The notes: generated from the sequence alone by a model not told the origin. Shown: positions 11,220-24,404, counted from the stretch's first letter. The stretch is 64,000 bases of DNA from Carallia brachiata (GCA_021464245.1 JADCRB010000065.1:2497204-2561203); one strand, 5' to 3'. Translations and numbers: made by a program.

Positions 11220-13053
11220 GAGAAATAACTTGCAGGAGAATAATACAGAAGGTAAGATAAGGGGCCTCTCAACTATGGCAGGTAAGTCTTTTCTATTCGT
11301 ACTAGTTATAGATAAATTAAGATAACTTACTTAGAACAATATTGTTTGTTGTATGTTATTTGCAGTTAAAAATTATCATGATAAATGAGACTAAACTCTG
11401 GAGAAAAATTAGATCAAATTAAAATCATGGATGGACACTTTAAAATCTAATATTCTAATTTGAGTTGCATTAAAATGTACTATATAAATTATAATTTTGT
11501 TCATGTTAAGAGTTTTACAGGGAATACTATTAGATTAGACTATGCAAAAGCCTTTTAATTCGATCAATTTCATTATTCAAACTTTATTGTTTAGAGGGAT
11601 ACACATATAAAATAGCATGTTTTTTGTAGGACGAGATTTGGATGACTAAAATAAAAATATACAACAAATAAATTGTAACTCAATTAATACTAGTGTTAGC
11701 TACAGGACTGAATATCTCAAGTTAAGTCTTGATTAAAACTAATTACAAAAATAAAAATAAAAATAAAAATAAAAATGTACCACTAGAGCTTGTGTAGTTG
11801 CAAAATTTTTATTAAGTTGAATGGTAAATTGTATTTTTTTTCTTTTAGTGCATATAAATTGTATTACATGTTAAGTAGGTTAGAGATGTTGTGTTGTAGT
11901 GAGTTAATTTTTTTTTTTTCGGGTACAACTGAAGAGAAAAGGAAAGATATCAACTAAACAAGAAAGAAAACAGTCTCATAATTGGCACCGTCAAGAAGCA
12001 ATCGCAGCAACGGAAGTGGATGGTCTAATAAAACCTCACTCTCAACAGTACGGGTACGTGTTGTAGTGAGTATTGCACTGTCAAAAATTGGGTACACTGG
12101 AGATCAGAATGCTACTATGGATTTGTATTTACTTTAGGGAGTTGTGAATAAAAAATATAGATATTTGTAACAAAGTAGGTGAGTGTATACAGACGAGAAG
12201 GTGAGTGAGTAATATTTGCATTCATTTGGACATGTTCAACGAATAACTGCAAATATGCCAATTAATTAATAGGAGTGACAAATCAATAAATGGCGAGAGG
12301 GAGTGGGGAGAGATAGAGAGAGAGCAACTTAAGATGACTTTAAAAATTTTTATGAGAAAATAATTAAACAATCAAATTCATACCACAATTTGTCCATAAT
12401 TAAACAATAATTAGGCCAGCAATGTTGTACGATAGTGATTGTTAGATTGTTAATAAACCATGTCTCAAAATACAGAGGACGTGGAGAGGAAATAGTCACT
12501 CTAGAAATAATTAGAAAAAAATAAGGATAGTCATACCACATAAATGCTGTAAATTAGACATAACATATGGAAGTGACATCTCTATTGGTTGGTACATGTC
12601 AAACATTGACTTATAAATATCCCAATTAAGTCGGGCAACTAATTCTAGGTAGATGATGAGAAAAGAGAATAAAACTACCTAAAATGACTCGGAAACTTTT
12701 AGTTAGAAAAAGTTTAAAATAATCAAATATTGCTATAAACTTAGTTTATAATAAAAGAAAATAGTAGACTAAGTTTCACGTAATTGATTCGAATTAAATA
12801 TAAATTAAAGATTGTTATTGTTATTGAAGCATTCCTAGAAGAGTAATTGAAGTAAATTGATAATCTCAAGCACTCAGGAGTTGTCTAAAACTAATGTCAT
12901 ATGTTAAGAATTGAACGATGTGTCATTATTTATGCTTAATCAAACGATTATCAAGTTTATTCAAGTACTCATCCAATCAATCGAAACTCTAATGTGATCC
13001 GGAAGGACTCCATTAAAATTGAGGCCAATTTTACCATTGTAAATGATTAGTAA
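11220..13053. other. no recognised gene
   Basis: AT-rich. It contains an (AAATA)n-like run near 11752-11775 and a T-run at about 11909-11919, followed by a short GC-balanced part (11920-12060) that could be the end of a retroposon in minus orientation. No ORF with family signature and no RNA gene was seen. Confidence 0.4.
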
Positions 13054-13633
13054 TGTAAAGAGACGCGAGAATTCAAAATGAGAATATAACTAAATAAGGT
13101 CTAAATAAATAACATGAAAGTGGGGTTAACTCCCCGTTTCAATCCAAAATTTTAAAGTATTAAAAACATGGTTCCTTATCACTTCTTACTCTTCTTTTTC
13201 TTTTTCCATGTAAAATATTTTAACACAACAACTCACACATAAAAATCCTAACAATCTCCTCCAAGTGTGAGTATCTCCACATCTGGCCTACTCCGCTTGA
13301 ACTCTGTCAAGTCCAATAGCCCAACAACGAGTAAGAATAGCAAGTAAAATCCTACTAAACTTTTAACCTGGAGTTCGCTGCCAAATAAACCAAGAACCAA
13401 ACTGGGCTATGTTGGAGCAACATCCATAAGAACTAACATACGTTATTATACTCGTCCCTTAGCGAATCATCGGCTCTGATACCACTTGTAGGAAAATGCG
13501 AAAGCCTAAAACGGGAAGATATCCAAACAAGGTCCAAGTAAACAATATGAAAGTAAGATTGAGATATTTACTCTTTTTTCCTTTTCGATGTGAGATATTT
13601 TAACATAACAATTCACATGTTAAATCCTAAGAT
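13054..13633 (-). mobile_element. TRIM (miniature LTR retrotransposon)
   Basis: Read on the minus strand, the 5' LTR is about 13633-13488 (starting CTTAGGATTTAACATG, ending TTTTCCTACA). It is followed after two bases by the primer-binding site and an internal region of only about 235 bp. A purine tract (GGAGGAGAT, minus strand, next to 13254) precedes the 3' LTR at about 13253-13054, which starts TGTTAGGATTT. The LTRs share the GTGTTAAAATAT-like and GGACCTT-like blocks but are diverged, and the 3' copy carries about 50 extra bases. There is no coding capacity, as is typical of TRIMs. I could not see a clear target duplication. Confidence 0.75.
13473..13484 (-). other. retrotransposon primer-binding site, tRNA-iMet
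   Basis: On the minus strand this reads TGGTATCAGAGC, the usual complement of the 3' end of plant initiator tRNA-Met used to prime reverse transcription. It lies two bases after the end of the 5' LTR of the TRIM element. Confidence 0.85.
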
Positions 13634-15890
13634 ACCAGTTATTGGATTGCGAATAAGACAATAAAGATGCATTTGGTATGCGATAGAAAGTAGAATAGTA
13701 TAAAGTAGATTAGTCTTATCTTATTATATTTTGTGTAATATAAAACTAACTTATTATGTACTATCTTACTTTATACCATATAAGCGCTAACTATTTTGTA
13801 GCTGATGATTAAACCCATAATTGATGAATGTTGCTTTGCGTGAAAATCAAGTAAAATTATTTATTTGCCGACTTGAATTGGTGTGGGGTTGTAGAAGACA
13901 TCTTTTGACGGAAGAACTAACTTGAATGAGTTAAAAGAAACTTTCAGACGAAAACTTTTAGTCCTACTATTTTGCTGATACCTTAGCAAAACTTAGCAAA
14001 ACAAGTTGTACATTGGAGCTCAGCTGCCATGTTCTAGTCTTCGTACTTATTAATTTGGCAGCTAACTCCGCTGCTAATTTCTTAGCAACATAAGTTGTAT
14101 CTACCAGCGCTGACTTCAAACTTGGTTATGAATGTTTGCTTGTAACCTCTTCCATTAAGCGGCTTTATGGGTTGCTTTACTTATAATTCAAATTATGTTG
14201 TAATTATTTTCATCAATAAAATTACAGCATATGATTTACAAAAAAAAAAAAAAAAAACCATATCTATTGTTAGAGGCTTGTAGCAGGAATTAGTCTCCCT
14301 GTTTGTTATTCATTATTTATAATGAATTAAAACATTCATGAAAAAAGTTATGGTCATAGTGTCATAGTGTCTACACTTCTTGTTTTTATATTTTTATATT
14401 GTAACAGGAATTAGTCTCCCCTTTCTGTGTTCTTTTTTTTTTTTAAAGAAACTTTCTTTCACTTTTATTTATCTCCTTCTTCTATTCTTACTTTTATAAT
14501 CTTGCTTCTTGGAGAAATAATGAATATCTACATGCATGCACTAGGCACATAAGCTGCCATATAACTTCCCTTGTACTCCAAGGTGGAATCGGTAAGACGT
14601 CAATATCATGATATCTCTAAGAAACCATATGCATTGCAACCGATCAAAGATTTTTTAGCTGTCTTAAGTTTCAATGATCTGTGAATTCAATCATAGCCAA
14701 CAAGTTTGATTCATTTACGATGAATAATTATATGAGGAATACACAGGTTACATAGCCCATGGCATATAAGAGGAGGAGAAAATGCTCCAAAAATTTGAAG
14801 GCTTAGGAAACAAGAAAATATTTTTTTTGAAAAAAAAAAAAGCAATACACGAGCACCCACATAGTGATGTACCTATTATTAATAATATTAATAATAGCTC
14901 ATCATCAACATAATTATCATTTTGCTCTTTTGCTTTCTGATTTTGCGTTTTTTTTTTTTCCTTTGTTTATGATTTGGGTATTGAAAAAGAGGCGCAAGAT
15001 ATATTACATATCTACACATCATAATCTACTTCTTTTAAGCATGTTATGAATGATTCAAAAGGCAATTAGTACCAGGTGATTTCTTAATGCAGGTTCAAAC
15101 TCAATTATGATCTATTCGACAACAGCCCTGGGTTGTAGATGTCTGGTTTAATTAAGAATATTAAGATTTACATTTATAAGTTGTTAAGACCTGGTCCTTT
15201 GTGTATATATTGGACAGCCAGTCACAAACATGTTATTAAACATCTACCAATTATTGTTGCTAAACATTTTTTAATTATCAACTGTATCAAATGATTTGAC
15301 TTCTAAATTCTAATTCCCTAACCGCTAATTATACATGATTATTGTTACCAGCTTTCAGCTGAACTTATTTGGTACACTTTATTTTTTTTGGTTGAAAAAA
15401 ATAGGAAGGTTGAGGTAGCACTTTACATCCCGTTAAGAAGCATTATGACGTGTATTCTGATAAGTTATCTGCACTAAGTCCTTTGGGAAGCACACGCAAG
15501 ATCCAATAAATGTCACCAATTAGCACACGTCGTAGATCTAATCTCACGAAACACTCGCACTCAAGCTCATTGCTTTAGTATGGAACAATCCATCCTTTTA
15601 CTATTAGACTACAATGGTTATTTGATAGGATAAAGTAAAATGTACACTGCCTTATACTGGTCAGAAACGGGAAGGTTTGGTGATTTGAAAGGGAAAAACA
15701 GCCAAAAAATAAGACGAACGTAAATGCCAACATGAAAGGAAACAATGCACATGGGAAGGAAACAATGCCCACATGAAAGGTACTTAGCCTTGTCCTTGTA
15801 GAACTATAAATGAAACAGTGCCTGTGATCAATGCCAGCATAGAAAAGCGGCACAACTACGGTGCTACTTCATGCAGGGTGGTCGTTGTAC
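13634..15890. other. no recognised gene
   Basis: AT-rich intergenic DNA. An A-run at 14241-14258 closes a segment with an AATAAAATTACAG-type ending (14214-14240), which could be a retroposon tail. The phrase AGGAATTAGTCTCCC occurs twice, near 14285 and 14406. The remaining ORFs are short and without motifs. Confidence 0.35.
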
Positions 15891-16790
15891 CCAATCCAAA
15901 GCAAAAGAAAATGTAGTGGGGCCACACTGTGTACCCAAAAAGCGCCCAAATGGAGACCTACCTCAGCTTATCTTGGTTCTCTTCTCCCTATGTCTTAGAA
16001 TTAGAGAGAGGCGTCAAACTACAATCAAAATTCACTCCCTTCCTAGACCCCAAAAAAAATCACTCCCTTCCGAACAAATCAATTCAGGGTTAAAATTTTG
16101 CTATTTCTAATCGGAATTTCGAAAGTTTGAATCCAAACAACTTATGATTTTTTGACAATATTAATTGTACGTCATTAGTATCTGTCTTTTATTCCAATTC
16201 AGAGCAAAAGAGGATGTAGTGGGGCCACACTGTGTACCCAAAAAGCACCCAAATGGAGACCTACCTCAGCTTTTCTTGGTTCTCTTCTCCCTATGTCTTA
16301 GAATTAGAGAGAGGGGTCAAACTACAATCAAAATTCACTCCCTTCTTAGACCCAAAAAAAAAAAATACTCCCTTCCGAACAAATCAATATAGGGTAAAAA
16401 TTTTGTTCAGAATTTCGAAAGTTTGAATCCAAACAACTTACAATTTTTTGACAATGTCAATTGTACGTCGTTAGTATCTGCCTTTCATTCTAATTCAAAG
16501 CAAAAAAGAATGTAGTGGGCCCACACTGCGTACCCAAATGGAGACTTACCTCAGCTTATCTTGATTCTCTTCTCCCTATGTCTTAGAATTAGAGAGAGGC
16601 GTCAAACTACAATCAAAATTCACTCCCTTCCCAGACCCAAAAAAAAATAACTCCCTTCCGAACAAATCAATTCAGGGTTAAAATTTTGTTATTTTTAATC
16701 GGAATTTCGAAAGTTTGAATCCAAACAACTTATGGTTTTTTGATAATGTCATTTGTATGTCATTAGTGTCGTCTTTTATTCTTGTCCTGT
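15891..16790. repeat. 300-bp unit in three tandem copies
   Basis: Three head-to-tail copies begin near 15891, 16194 and 16490 (spacing 303 and 296 bp). Each opens CCAATCCAAAGCAAAAG or a variant, carries GTAGTGGGGCCACACTG, CTCCCTATGTCTTAGAATTAG and GAATTTCGAAAGTTTGAATC, and closes with a GTCATTAGTATCTGTCTTT-like string. The copies differ by scattered substitutions and small deletions; copy 3 lacks about 11 bases after GTACCC. Open frames over the copies (for example 15871-16110 and 16165-16392) are the same peptide repeated and end at different stops, so I do not call a gene. Confidence 0.9.
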
Positions 16791-16870
16791 GCAGATTCTT
16801 TCGAAATCTTTGCGTCAAATTTATATACGAATTCACATAATTTAGTACAACAATTTTCTTTCAGTAAAAA
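16768..16870 (+). other. retroposon-like 3' tail shared with 11115-11215
   Basis: After the third repeat copy the sequence TATTCTTGTCCTGTGCAG ... ATTTATATACGAATTC ... CTTTCAGT plus an A-run is a recognisable but diverged match to the tail ending at 11215. It may be the 3' terminus of the same non-LTR family, which would make the triplicated unit part of that element's 3' region. Confidence 0.4.
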
Positions 16871-19423
16871 AAACAATCCGAACAACCTAAAAATTTTATT
16901 TCGTGTCTGAATTGTGAGAAATTTATAAGAAAGGAAGCTGTGACAAAAAAAATTATTTAAATAGATGAGAAATATGTGAGAAAGAAAGTAATGAAAAAGA
17001 AAATGTAAAAGAAAATTGTGAGAAAAAGAAAATACAAATAAACTTGTGAGAGAAAAAATTGTGAAAAAAACTAAGTTATTTGGATAGACAAACAATAGAT
17101 GAGAAAAAAACGATGCAAAAGAAAACAATATGATAATGATGATATTTTTTTTTAATTCTATTTTTTCTTCATTTTTCCCACAATCTAAACACACAGTAGA
17201 TTCAAAGTAGACTCCTTGGTTAAACAATTTTTTTTTAAAAAAAAATAACAAATAAAATAGACGATTCTTGTACTTGAATCAATTTTGTATACAAAAGAAA
17301 TTTTTTTCTATATTATTTATCAAATGTGTTATCTATGTTTGTTCTTATTTTTTTCTTACTATTTTATTTACGACTGCACATCTAAAGATAATAATAATAT
17401 AATATATTAATTTACAAAGAGAGAGAAAAATATAGAAGGCTATTTTTCTTTATGTGGCATGCTTCCTAAAATTTAAGATTTTAGGCATTTTTATCCATAA
17501 TAATCATTATTTAATTTCAATTTGATTAAACTACAGCTCAAATCATCAACTCTTAATTTTTGTGAATTTTTGTGGATATTGCTATTGGAGGCAGCATATA
17601 TAGTTGAATAATTTTAGCCTGTACACATTCTTTCACTTAATTTTTGGCATCTCACTTTCTAAATAATTATATTTTCTAATTTTATGATATCATAATTAAT
17701 ATTATCATCATATTATATTATTCATACTATTATTTTTATATTAAAATATCATTTTATGATATAAGTAAAACGATGTGCAGGATTTGGAAACTAGACATGT
17801 ACATAAACATACAGATATATATTTGTGTGCTTTTTTGCTTGTGTACATTTTGCATACATATATGTGTAATATTTTATGTAAGCTTTCATTTATTTTAATT
17901 TTTTTTAATTTACATCATTATCTACGTTTTTTTTCATAGTACATACACATAGATACAAGTGATATACATAATAGAGAGATATATAACGAGTACATATAAG
18001 TAATTGCCATCAAGAAAAAAAAAAGAAAGATTAAAGGACTTACTAGTACCTAACAAATACAGAGAGAAGAAGTCTATAATTGTGGAGTTGCCTCGTAAGA
18101 ACAGCACTTGCCAGCCGCTACTTAATTAAATATTCAATTTATCACATTCTAGGTAGCAATTATGCAAAGAGCAGGTAGAATTCGACGTAACTATATAATT
18201 AAAAGCAGTTAACGGGTTTTAGTTGCTTAATTTACGTTTACACGTTACTGATTCTTGATTTAAAAACAGTTCAGAAGATATGAAAATCAAATTCTTCACC
18301 TGCACTCTGACTTTGATTCCATGGTATTAGAAAATCAGCGACGGCATCTTAAGTGTTGGTTTTAATTAAAAATGGGACGAAAGAGGAAAATAAGGAAAAA
18401 AAAAGTTATGGTTTTTCCGTGAATTTGTAGATGAATTTGTATTAATAAATAAAAAGACATACAAAAAAAGGGATAATAGTAAGAATCTCTTTGCCTAAGA
18501 AAGTTACAATAAAAGACCTAAAATCATGTTATGAAATCAGAATTCTTAGATACAGTCTGCTAATTAACTAATGAATGTAGAGTTAACTTCTCTGTTGATT
18601 TGTACAAACACACAATCTACTGTAGAAACAAGATGTCTCTTAATTAAGTTAAAAATATCTCAAAGTGTCCAAGGTTTTGAAGCTTCTTTCTCAAACAAAC
18701 AAAAAAAAAAGGTCTTGAAGCTTCACTAATTATTCAAGAGATAACGTTTAAAAGAGTTTGATTCAACTGTAAGATTGCAATAGTGGAAAGCTGATTCAGT
18801 GCAGCAAATTCTAAAGTTTTGGCAATGACCATAATTTAAGGATCATTAGACCCACCGGACATAAGAATACACATAAAGAGAAGTTATGGCTGTATTTGAA
18901 ACATATCTTAACCATCAAAATTCATTCCTCCCATAATTTAAGGAAAGTGTCATTGATTCTACTATTTCACTCAAAAAATGACCAATTTACATATTATTTT
19001 ATCAGCACAAACAAAAAAAAAAAATTCTTTTTTATTTCTACTCATCGATTTAGCATAAAGACAAAATTAAAATTGAAATGTGTTTTTTTTTTCTCACTTT
19101 CTTTTTTTTTTTAAACAAAAAGAAAAATCTTTCCTTATAATATCTTTTCAAAATATAGAGAAGATGACAAATTTCTTTTTCTCCCATTTTTTATTTCATT
19201 TTGCTCTTTCCATACTTTTTAACCCAACAACTTTTTCAATTTATTGGTAAAACTAATTAACGAACGTCAAGAAGAGCAAATGACAATATTCGCCAACGTT
19301 AAAAATAGCGATGCTCTTACTAGCACCTAACAGCTGTTGCTCCGGTTGAATCTGGTTCAAATTTTCAGTTATAATTGGTGGTTTTGTGGCTTTAAGAAAG
19401 GGAAATTATTATAACCATTTTTT
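16871..19423. other. no recognised gene; low-complexity A/T DNA
   Basis: 16900-17250 is built of GTGAGAAA/GAAAAT-type phrases, which recur near 27190-27440 and more weakly near 48690-48860. A long minus-strand ORF here (16763-17251) is compositional (Phe/Leu/Ser-rich) and rejected. 17640-18020 is almost pure A/T with TATATA/ACATA runs. No credible gene or RNA was seen. Confidence 0.4.
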
Positions 19424-19434
19424 ATCGATGCCAA

Positions 19435-19740
19435 AATAAAGGCAAAATTATTCTTAAACTTTTATAAATTTTTATATTTAAATCTTAAATTTTTCTGTTT
19501 TATTTTTTATTTCAGTTCTAAACCTTCAAAAGTTATTATAATCAAGTTTTTTTGTCAATAGGATCGGGTTATTTCTACTTAGGTCAATGTATAAAATTAA
19601 ACAGTTTAACTTAATTTCGTTAATGAAAAAACTTGATTGTAACGAATCTTGAAGGTTTAGTATTGTAATGAAAAATAAAAATTTTAAGAGTTAGTTGTAA
19701 AAATTCATAAAAATTTAAAATTAATTTTTTCATTATCCCG
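19435..19740. mobile_element. foldback MITE, Mutator-like, 306 bp
   Basis: The two halves are an imperfect inverted repeat with arms of about 120 bp. For example, CTAAACCTTCAAAAG in the left arm pairs with CTAAACCTTCAAGAT read backwards from the right arm, and AATCAAGTTTTTT appears in both. The flanks carry the identical 11-mer ATCGATGCCAA at 19424-19434 and 19741-19751, a target duplication in the 8-11 bp range typical of Mutator-like elements. It has no coding capacity. Confidence 0.75.
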
Positions 19741-19751
19741 ATCGATGCCAA

Positions 19752-21488
19752 TTTTCTTAACAACTGCGAGCCTATGAAACACTACGTCTGGAGAGTATTG
19801 TCACAAGACTGAAATTCAAAGGAATTGACGGGAAACTGGAAGTTCATAGGGTCGATTTTGTTCAATTTGAATCTTTTCTCAATTTGGTTTTTAAAAATAA
19901 CAAACCTTAACAAAACTGGGTAACCCCAACCACCTAAGAGGGGGAAGATAATTCGTGAAGTTGTTAGTGGTGATGTCATGTCCAACCATGAGGGCCTAAT
20001 CAAACAACTAAACTAAGACACTTCAATGAAGTTGTTAAAGTTATGATAACTCCAACTTCTCTACCACTTCTAGCGAACTTGACAAAGTTCTATGAAAGAG
20101 AAATTCGAGAAGTTGTTGTATAAGAGATGAGATGGTGAATGATTACTAATTTTCTAGAATTCTTCCTAGATCGATCTTTAAAGATATTTTTTCAAAAGTT
20201 TATCTGTGCATTACTCAACTATGATTGATCGTCTACGTTTCTTTCATAGAGAAAAGAAAAAATGTCAACAGTAGTTAAATTTGTGTAATGTGTATTAGTC
20301 AATTTATGTACAAAGAAAGTGTGTTAGTGCCTTCCAATAATAGAAAAATGAAGAAAAAGAAAAAGTTCTTAGAACAACTATGGTAGCTTTACCAATGGAA
20401 AAACAGTTCTAATAAAACCACAAGAACAAGGAAAAATCAAATTAATAAAGGAACAAATGATTATTTCTTCCATTTTAATTTAGGAAAAGAACTAATCAAT
20501 TATGATCCAGTGGATGCCTAGAGCATTTTTTGTTTTTTGATGAAGACTATAAAGTTTGTCAAATTTGTGTTAACTGATATCTTTTTGAAAATTTAGTTAC
20601 TATATTTCTGCTTTTCATTGGAAAGTCGCATGATAGTTATATAGAAAATAGGGAAATATTAAATAGTAATATTTAAGTACTAACAAAGTAATATGCATCG
20701 TTGCATTGTTGAAATTTAAAAAAAAAAATTGTTAGATATCGTTAGATGAACTGTATGACTATTTTATTATTATTTAAAATTAAACTATGTAGTAAAGTTC
20801 TAAAAAATAATATATCCGTAAAAAAAACTTTTTAAACATCTATACTTTCCATATCTTTCCAGATTTATAACTTGTTATTTATGTACAATTTTTATCTAAT
20901 TTAATTGTCACCAACCGAAAATGCATTTCTTGTGAGAAAATAAAAGGAAAGAAAAAGAGCACATTCAGGGGAAAAAAAAAAGAGAGAAAATAATAGGCAT
21001 GGTAGCTAGTTATCCATTAGCCTCTTTGGCCAAGAGAAGTGGAAATTCAAATTATGCCTCATTCATCCCTGTTTATGTGGGTATAAGCTCTATAAAAAAA
21101 TTTTAAAACAAAAAAGTAAGAGGCATTAAAAAGTTATTGGGAAGTGGGAGAAGATAGATAAGAGTACAACCGAAAATTTTGAGTGAAAAATTGCCGGCTT
21201 ATAAAATTTTTATTTTTTTTAAACCTAAAGAAAAATACATTGTATGATTATTAGTTATAACATATGCACGAGCCTTAATCAAGCGTCATTTATTAATATT
21301 TTAATTTAATTTATATCATAAAAAGTATTTACTGTCTAAATATTGATAAAGTTAAGCAAAGTTACGCTCCAGTTGTCGTACTTTTACTTGGCACTTAGTG
21401 TTTTTTTCTTGGGAAAAGTGCAGTCCAAGAGTTTCGTGATGCGCAAACTAAAATACATTTATCCGTGATCGGCTACTGGAGAGAAGGG
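19752..21488. other. no recognised gene
   Basis: AT-rich intergenic DNA with a few GC-balanced patches (19760-20010). A 73-codon minus ORF at 19782-20003 has no family signature. The phrase GTTAGATATCGTTAGATGAA near 20731 resembles ATTAGATGTCATTAGATGAA near 36570, a possible shared old repeat. Confidence 0.35.
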
Positions 21489-21943
21489 GATATTTATTTT
21501 ATAAATTTTAAATTTTTATAATTTTTATATATTTTTTTTAAAATTTTTTTGAAATTTTATTTAAATTTTTTAATTTTATACTAAATTAGTCTATTTATTA
21601 ACAAAAAGTGATTAATTTATTAAAAAAATAATTTTGACTTTACAAAAATTATTTTAAAAAAATTAAATACACTAATTAAAAATTTTTTTAATTAAAAATT
21701 ATGCATTTTGTATATTTAATTTGAATATTTATTGATGAAAAGATATTTAATTCATTTATTTGACTTTTTTTAATAATTTTTATTAATTTAAACTCATTTA
21801 TTAATTAATTGACTACTTTTCATAAATGAAAAGATTGATTTAGTAAAAAATTAAAAATTTAGTACTCAAATAAAATACCAAAAAGGTTTATGACTTATAT
21901 TAAAAAAAAATACAAATATTTAGGGCAAAAAAAATTATATATC
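21489..21943. mobile_element. possible foldback MITE, about 455 bp
   Basis: The left end GGGGATATTTATTTT pairs with the right end, which read in reverse is GGATATATAATTTT. Further in, TACTAAATTAGTC (left) corresponds to TACTAAATCAATC (right, reversed). The halves therefore form a long, diverged inverted repeat. The flanks share AGAGAA but no clean target duplication. A/T composition inflates chance pairing, so confidence is moderate. Confidence 0.45.
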
Positions 21944-23443
21944 CAGAGAATAAGCCTGTCAACAAAGTTCTTAGTTTTGGCATGCATAGCCTATTATTGA
22001 CTTGAGCTATAATATTTAGCATACCATGTCATCTTATACTGCTATACCATTTAAAAATAATGATTAGTTTGTAAATTATCAAGAAAGATACATAATAAAA
22101 TTTTGGTAGCCGATATAGAGTGGGTGAGACTTAGATTTCTTTCTCCTGTGATTCTTTAATGTATCTATTGGATATAAGAAATCACTTATGAACAAATATT
22201 ATAAACATCGATTGAATTCGACTGAATTTCATTGTAAATTGAAATTAAATAAATCTTAATAAGAAAACTTAAGAAATAATTGAATTTGGAAGCCGCACTT
22301 CTTCATTTTCTTCTTCTTCTTGTTTTTGTTTTTAATTTAAGTAATAATACATGACCGTATAAATATAAATAATAATAAAGTCCCACTTAACAATATTGCA
22401 GAGATTTTTCTTTTTTTTTATAAATTTAATTATTTAATAATTTATATTATTTTATTATTATTATAATACTATTCTAATTAAAAAAAACTGTCTTTTTTCT
22501 TTTAATCTAGAGTTGTAGTTGTTGCAAGACTAATACGTGGCTGGCCCTGGCGCAGGCGCATGAGAATTCGAGAATAGAAAACACCAAATTATTTTACTTA
22601 CGAGTAGATTAGTTGGCAAGTGTCAATCGCTTACACGTCCTTAATTTAATCCACCAACCATGCACACCGGCCGGACAGTGGAGAAGCGGGCGGCCAACAG
22701 CAGCCCGCAGTGGGATTTTTTTATTAAAAATGGCTGTGGCTGTGGGTGTGGTACACGGTGTTATGGATATTTTGTAGAATACAATTTTATTGAAGTACAT
22801 ATAATTACGTAATTAAATAAATTATTAAATAATTAAATATTAAAAAATAAATAAATTATTAAATATTATTAAATAAATTATATATTTATATATATTTTGC
22901 CAAATACGAGCTACTTAATTGTGGTCATATATTATATTAAGGTAGCTGTCATAACGTAATTAGGACGAAACCTCCACTGCAGTTTCTTTCTCAGCTGTCA
23001 ATAAATTTTTTGAAGAGTTTCAGTCGTTCACATGATAAATGCATCAGTAATCTACAAGCCATCATTCAATGCGTATTCCAAATGTAAGAGAATTTTAATT
23101 TGATTTATTTTTAAAAAAATATAATTTATTTATAATTTTATATTATATAATAAATAAAATTTATCAAAATAAAAAGTTATATAATATAAAATTATAAATA
23201 AATTTTACTAATATAAAAAAATAAATAAAAATGATAAGTATCACTAATAAACGAATTGAATATAAATTATATTTAAGTAAACTGTATTTGACAGTGTCAT
23301 TGTACTTTTGATAGTACAATAAATCGTTAAAAATAAATCAAACTGTAGGTGTATTTTCCATTGTTAAATCTTCAATCACACATTATTTATTCTAATTTTT
23401 GAAAATTTATTTTCTCGTATTTGAAAAATCCATGTTTTTGTTC

Positions 23444-23775
23444 TTTTTTTTTTTTTGAACCACAAAAAACTTACATAATCGAAATGTGGATCATTGTATG
23501 TGTAGATTAAGATTGAAGTCACCTATTATTAGACTCATTTAATATTTTTTATAAGAGAGAGACCCATCACCCGAACGTTATTAGATCCGAGTGGGATTTT
23601 TCTAAACTGATTACAGAGTTAACCAGTTTAAAATTTACATTATACACACATAGTTAACTGGCAATCTAAAGAGAAACATTATCTCTATCGTGTGAGCTAA
23701 AACTCAAACCTGATTCAGACGTAAAAAAATTTATACCGAGTTATCACTAAATTGCTGTCTCAAGTGGTATTAATG
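23444..23775 (-). mobile_element. possible tRNA-derived SINE
   Basis: On the minus strand the segment starts near AGTGATAACTCGGTATAAA, carries a box-B-like CAGGTTTGAGTTTTAGC about 45 bp later, and ends in GTGGTTC followed by an A-run (T-run at 23444-23456 on +). A tRNA-like head with an A-tail fits a plant SINE of about 320 bp. Box A is weak and no flanking duplication was confirmed. Confidence 0.35.
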
Positions 23776-24404
23776 TTTCGTTGAGACGTTCCCCACAGTT
23801 TTTCTTACATGCTGTAAATTTTTGGTTTACTGATACACCGATAAAATAAAAGATGTAAATGATAAATTTACTTCCAATCAGTATGGCTTAAACGGGCAAA
23901 TTGGCCAAATCAAAATGCAACCACTAATAATGTTTTAACTAATTTTACTCTTCTTTTAGTTCAATTGTAATTTAAAAAAATTTTAGTTTTGTTTGGAGAT
24001 GAATATTAAATCGACCTAAATCGATTCGCTTATACTGTACACATCATCAAAAATTTTATTTTCTTAGTGGCGGGGGAAGAGGTAAAGCCGCAATCTTCCC
24101 TTATTCCTACTAAGGACATATATCATTGGGCAATAAGTGAAATATTCTTAACTTCTATTAAATTATATCAATGCACATTTGACATGTAATACAGACTATT
24201 TAATAATTACGTATCTTTTTAACTTAGATGTTTATTTTTGGATAATTCTGCTTTTTTTCCTAAAAATAAAATACATGTAATTTTGTTTCACGTACATAGC
24301 TACATATTTGTTACCATTACACGCAATTACATATTCATAATAATTAAATGAATGGTTATGACTGTTGAATGTAAAGAAAATAAGTAATCTGAAGTGACAC
24401 AAAT

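Noticed and set aside
15871..16426. ORFs of 64-79 codons sharing the peptide CVPKK.PNGDLPQL
   Set aside because: They share sequence only because they lie on copies of the same tandem repeat, and they end at different stops.
16763..17251. 162-codon minus-strand ORF rich in Phe and Leu
   Set aside because: It is the reverse of a low-complexity GAGAAAGAAAAT tract; the composition alone keeps the frame open.
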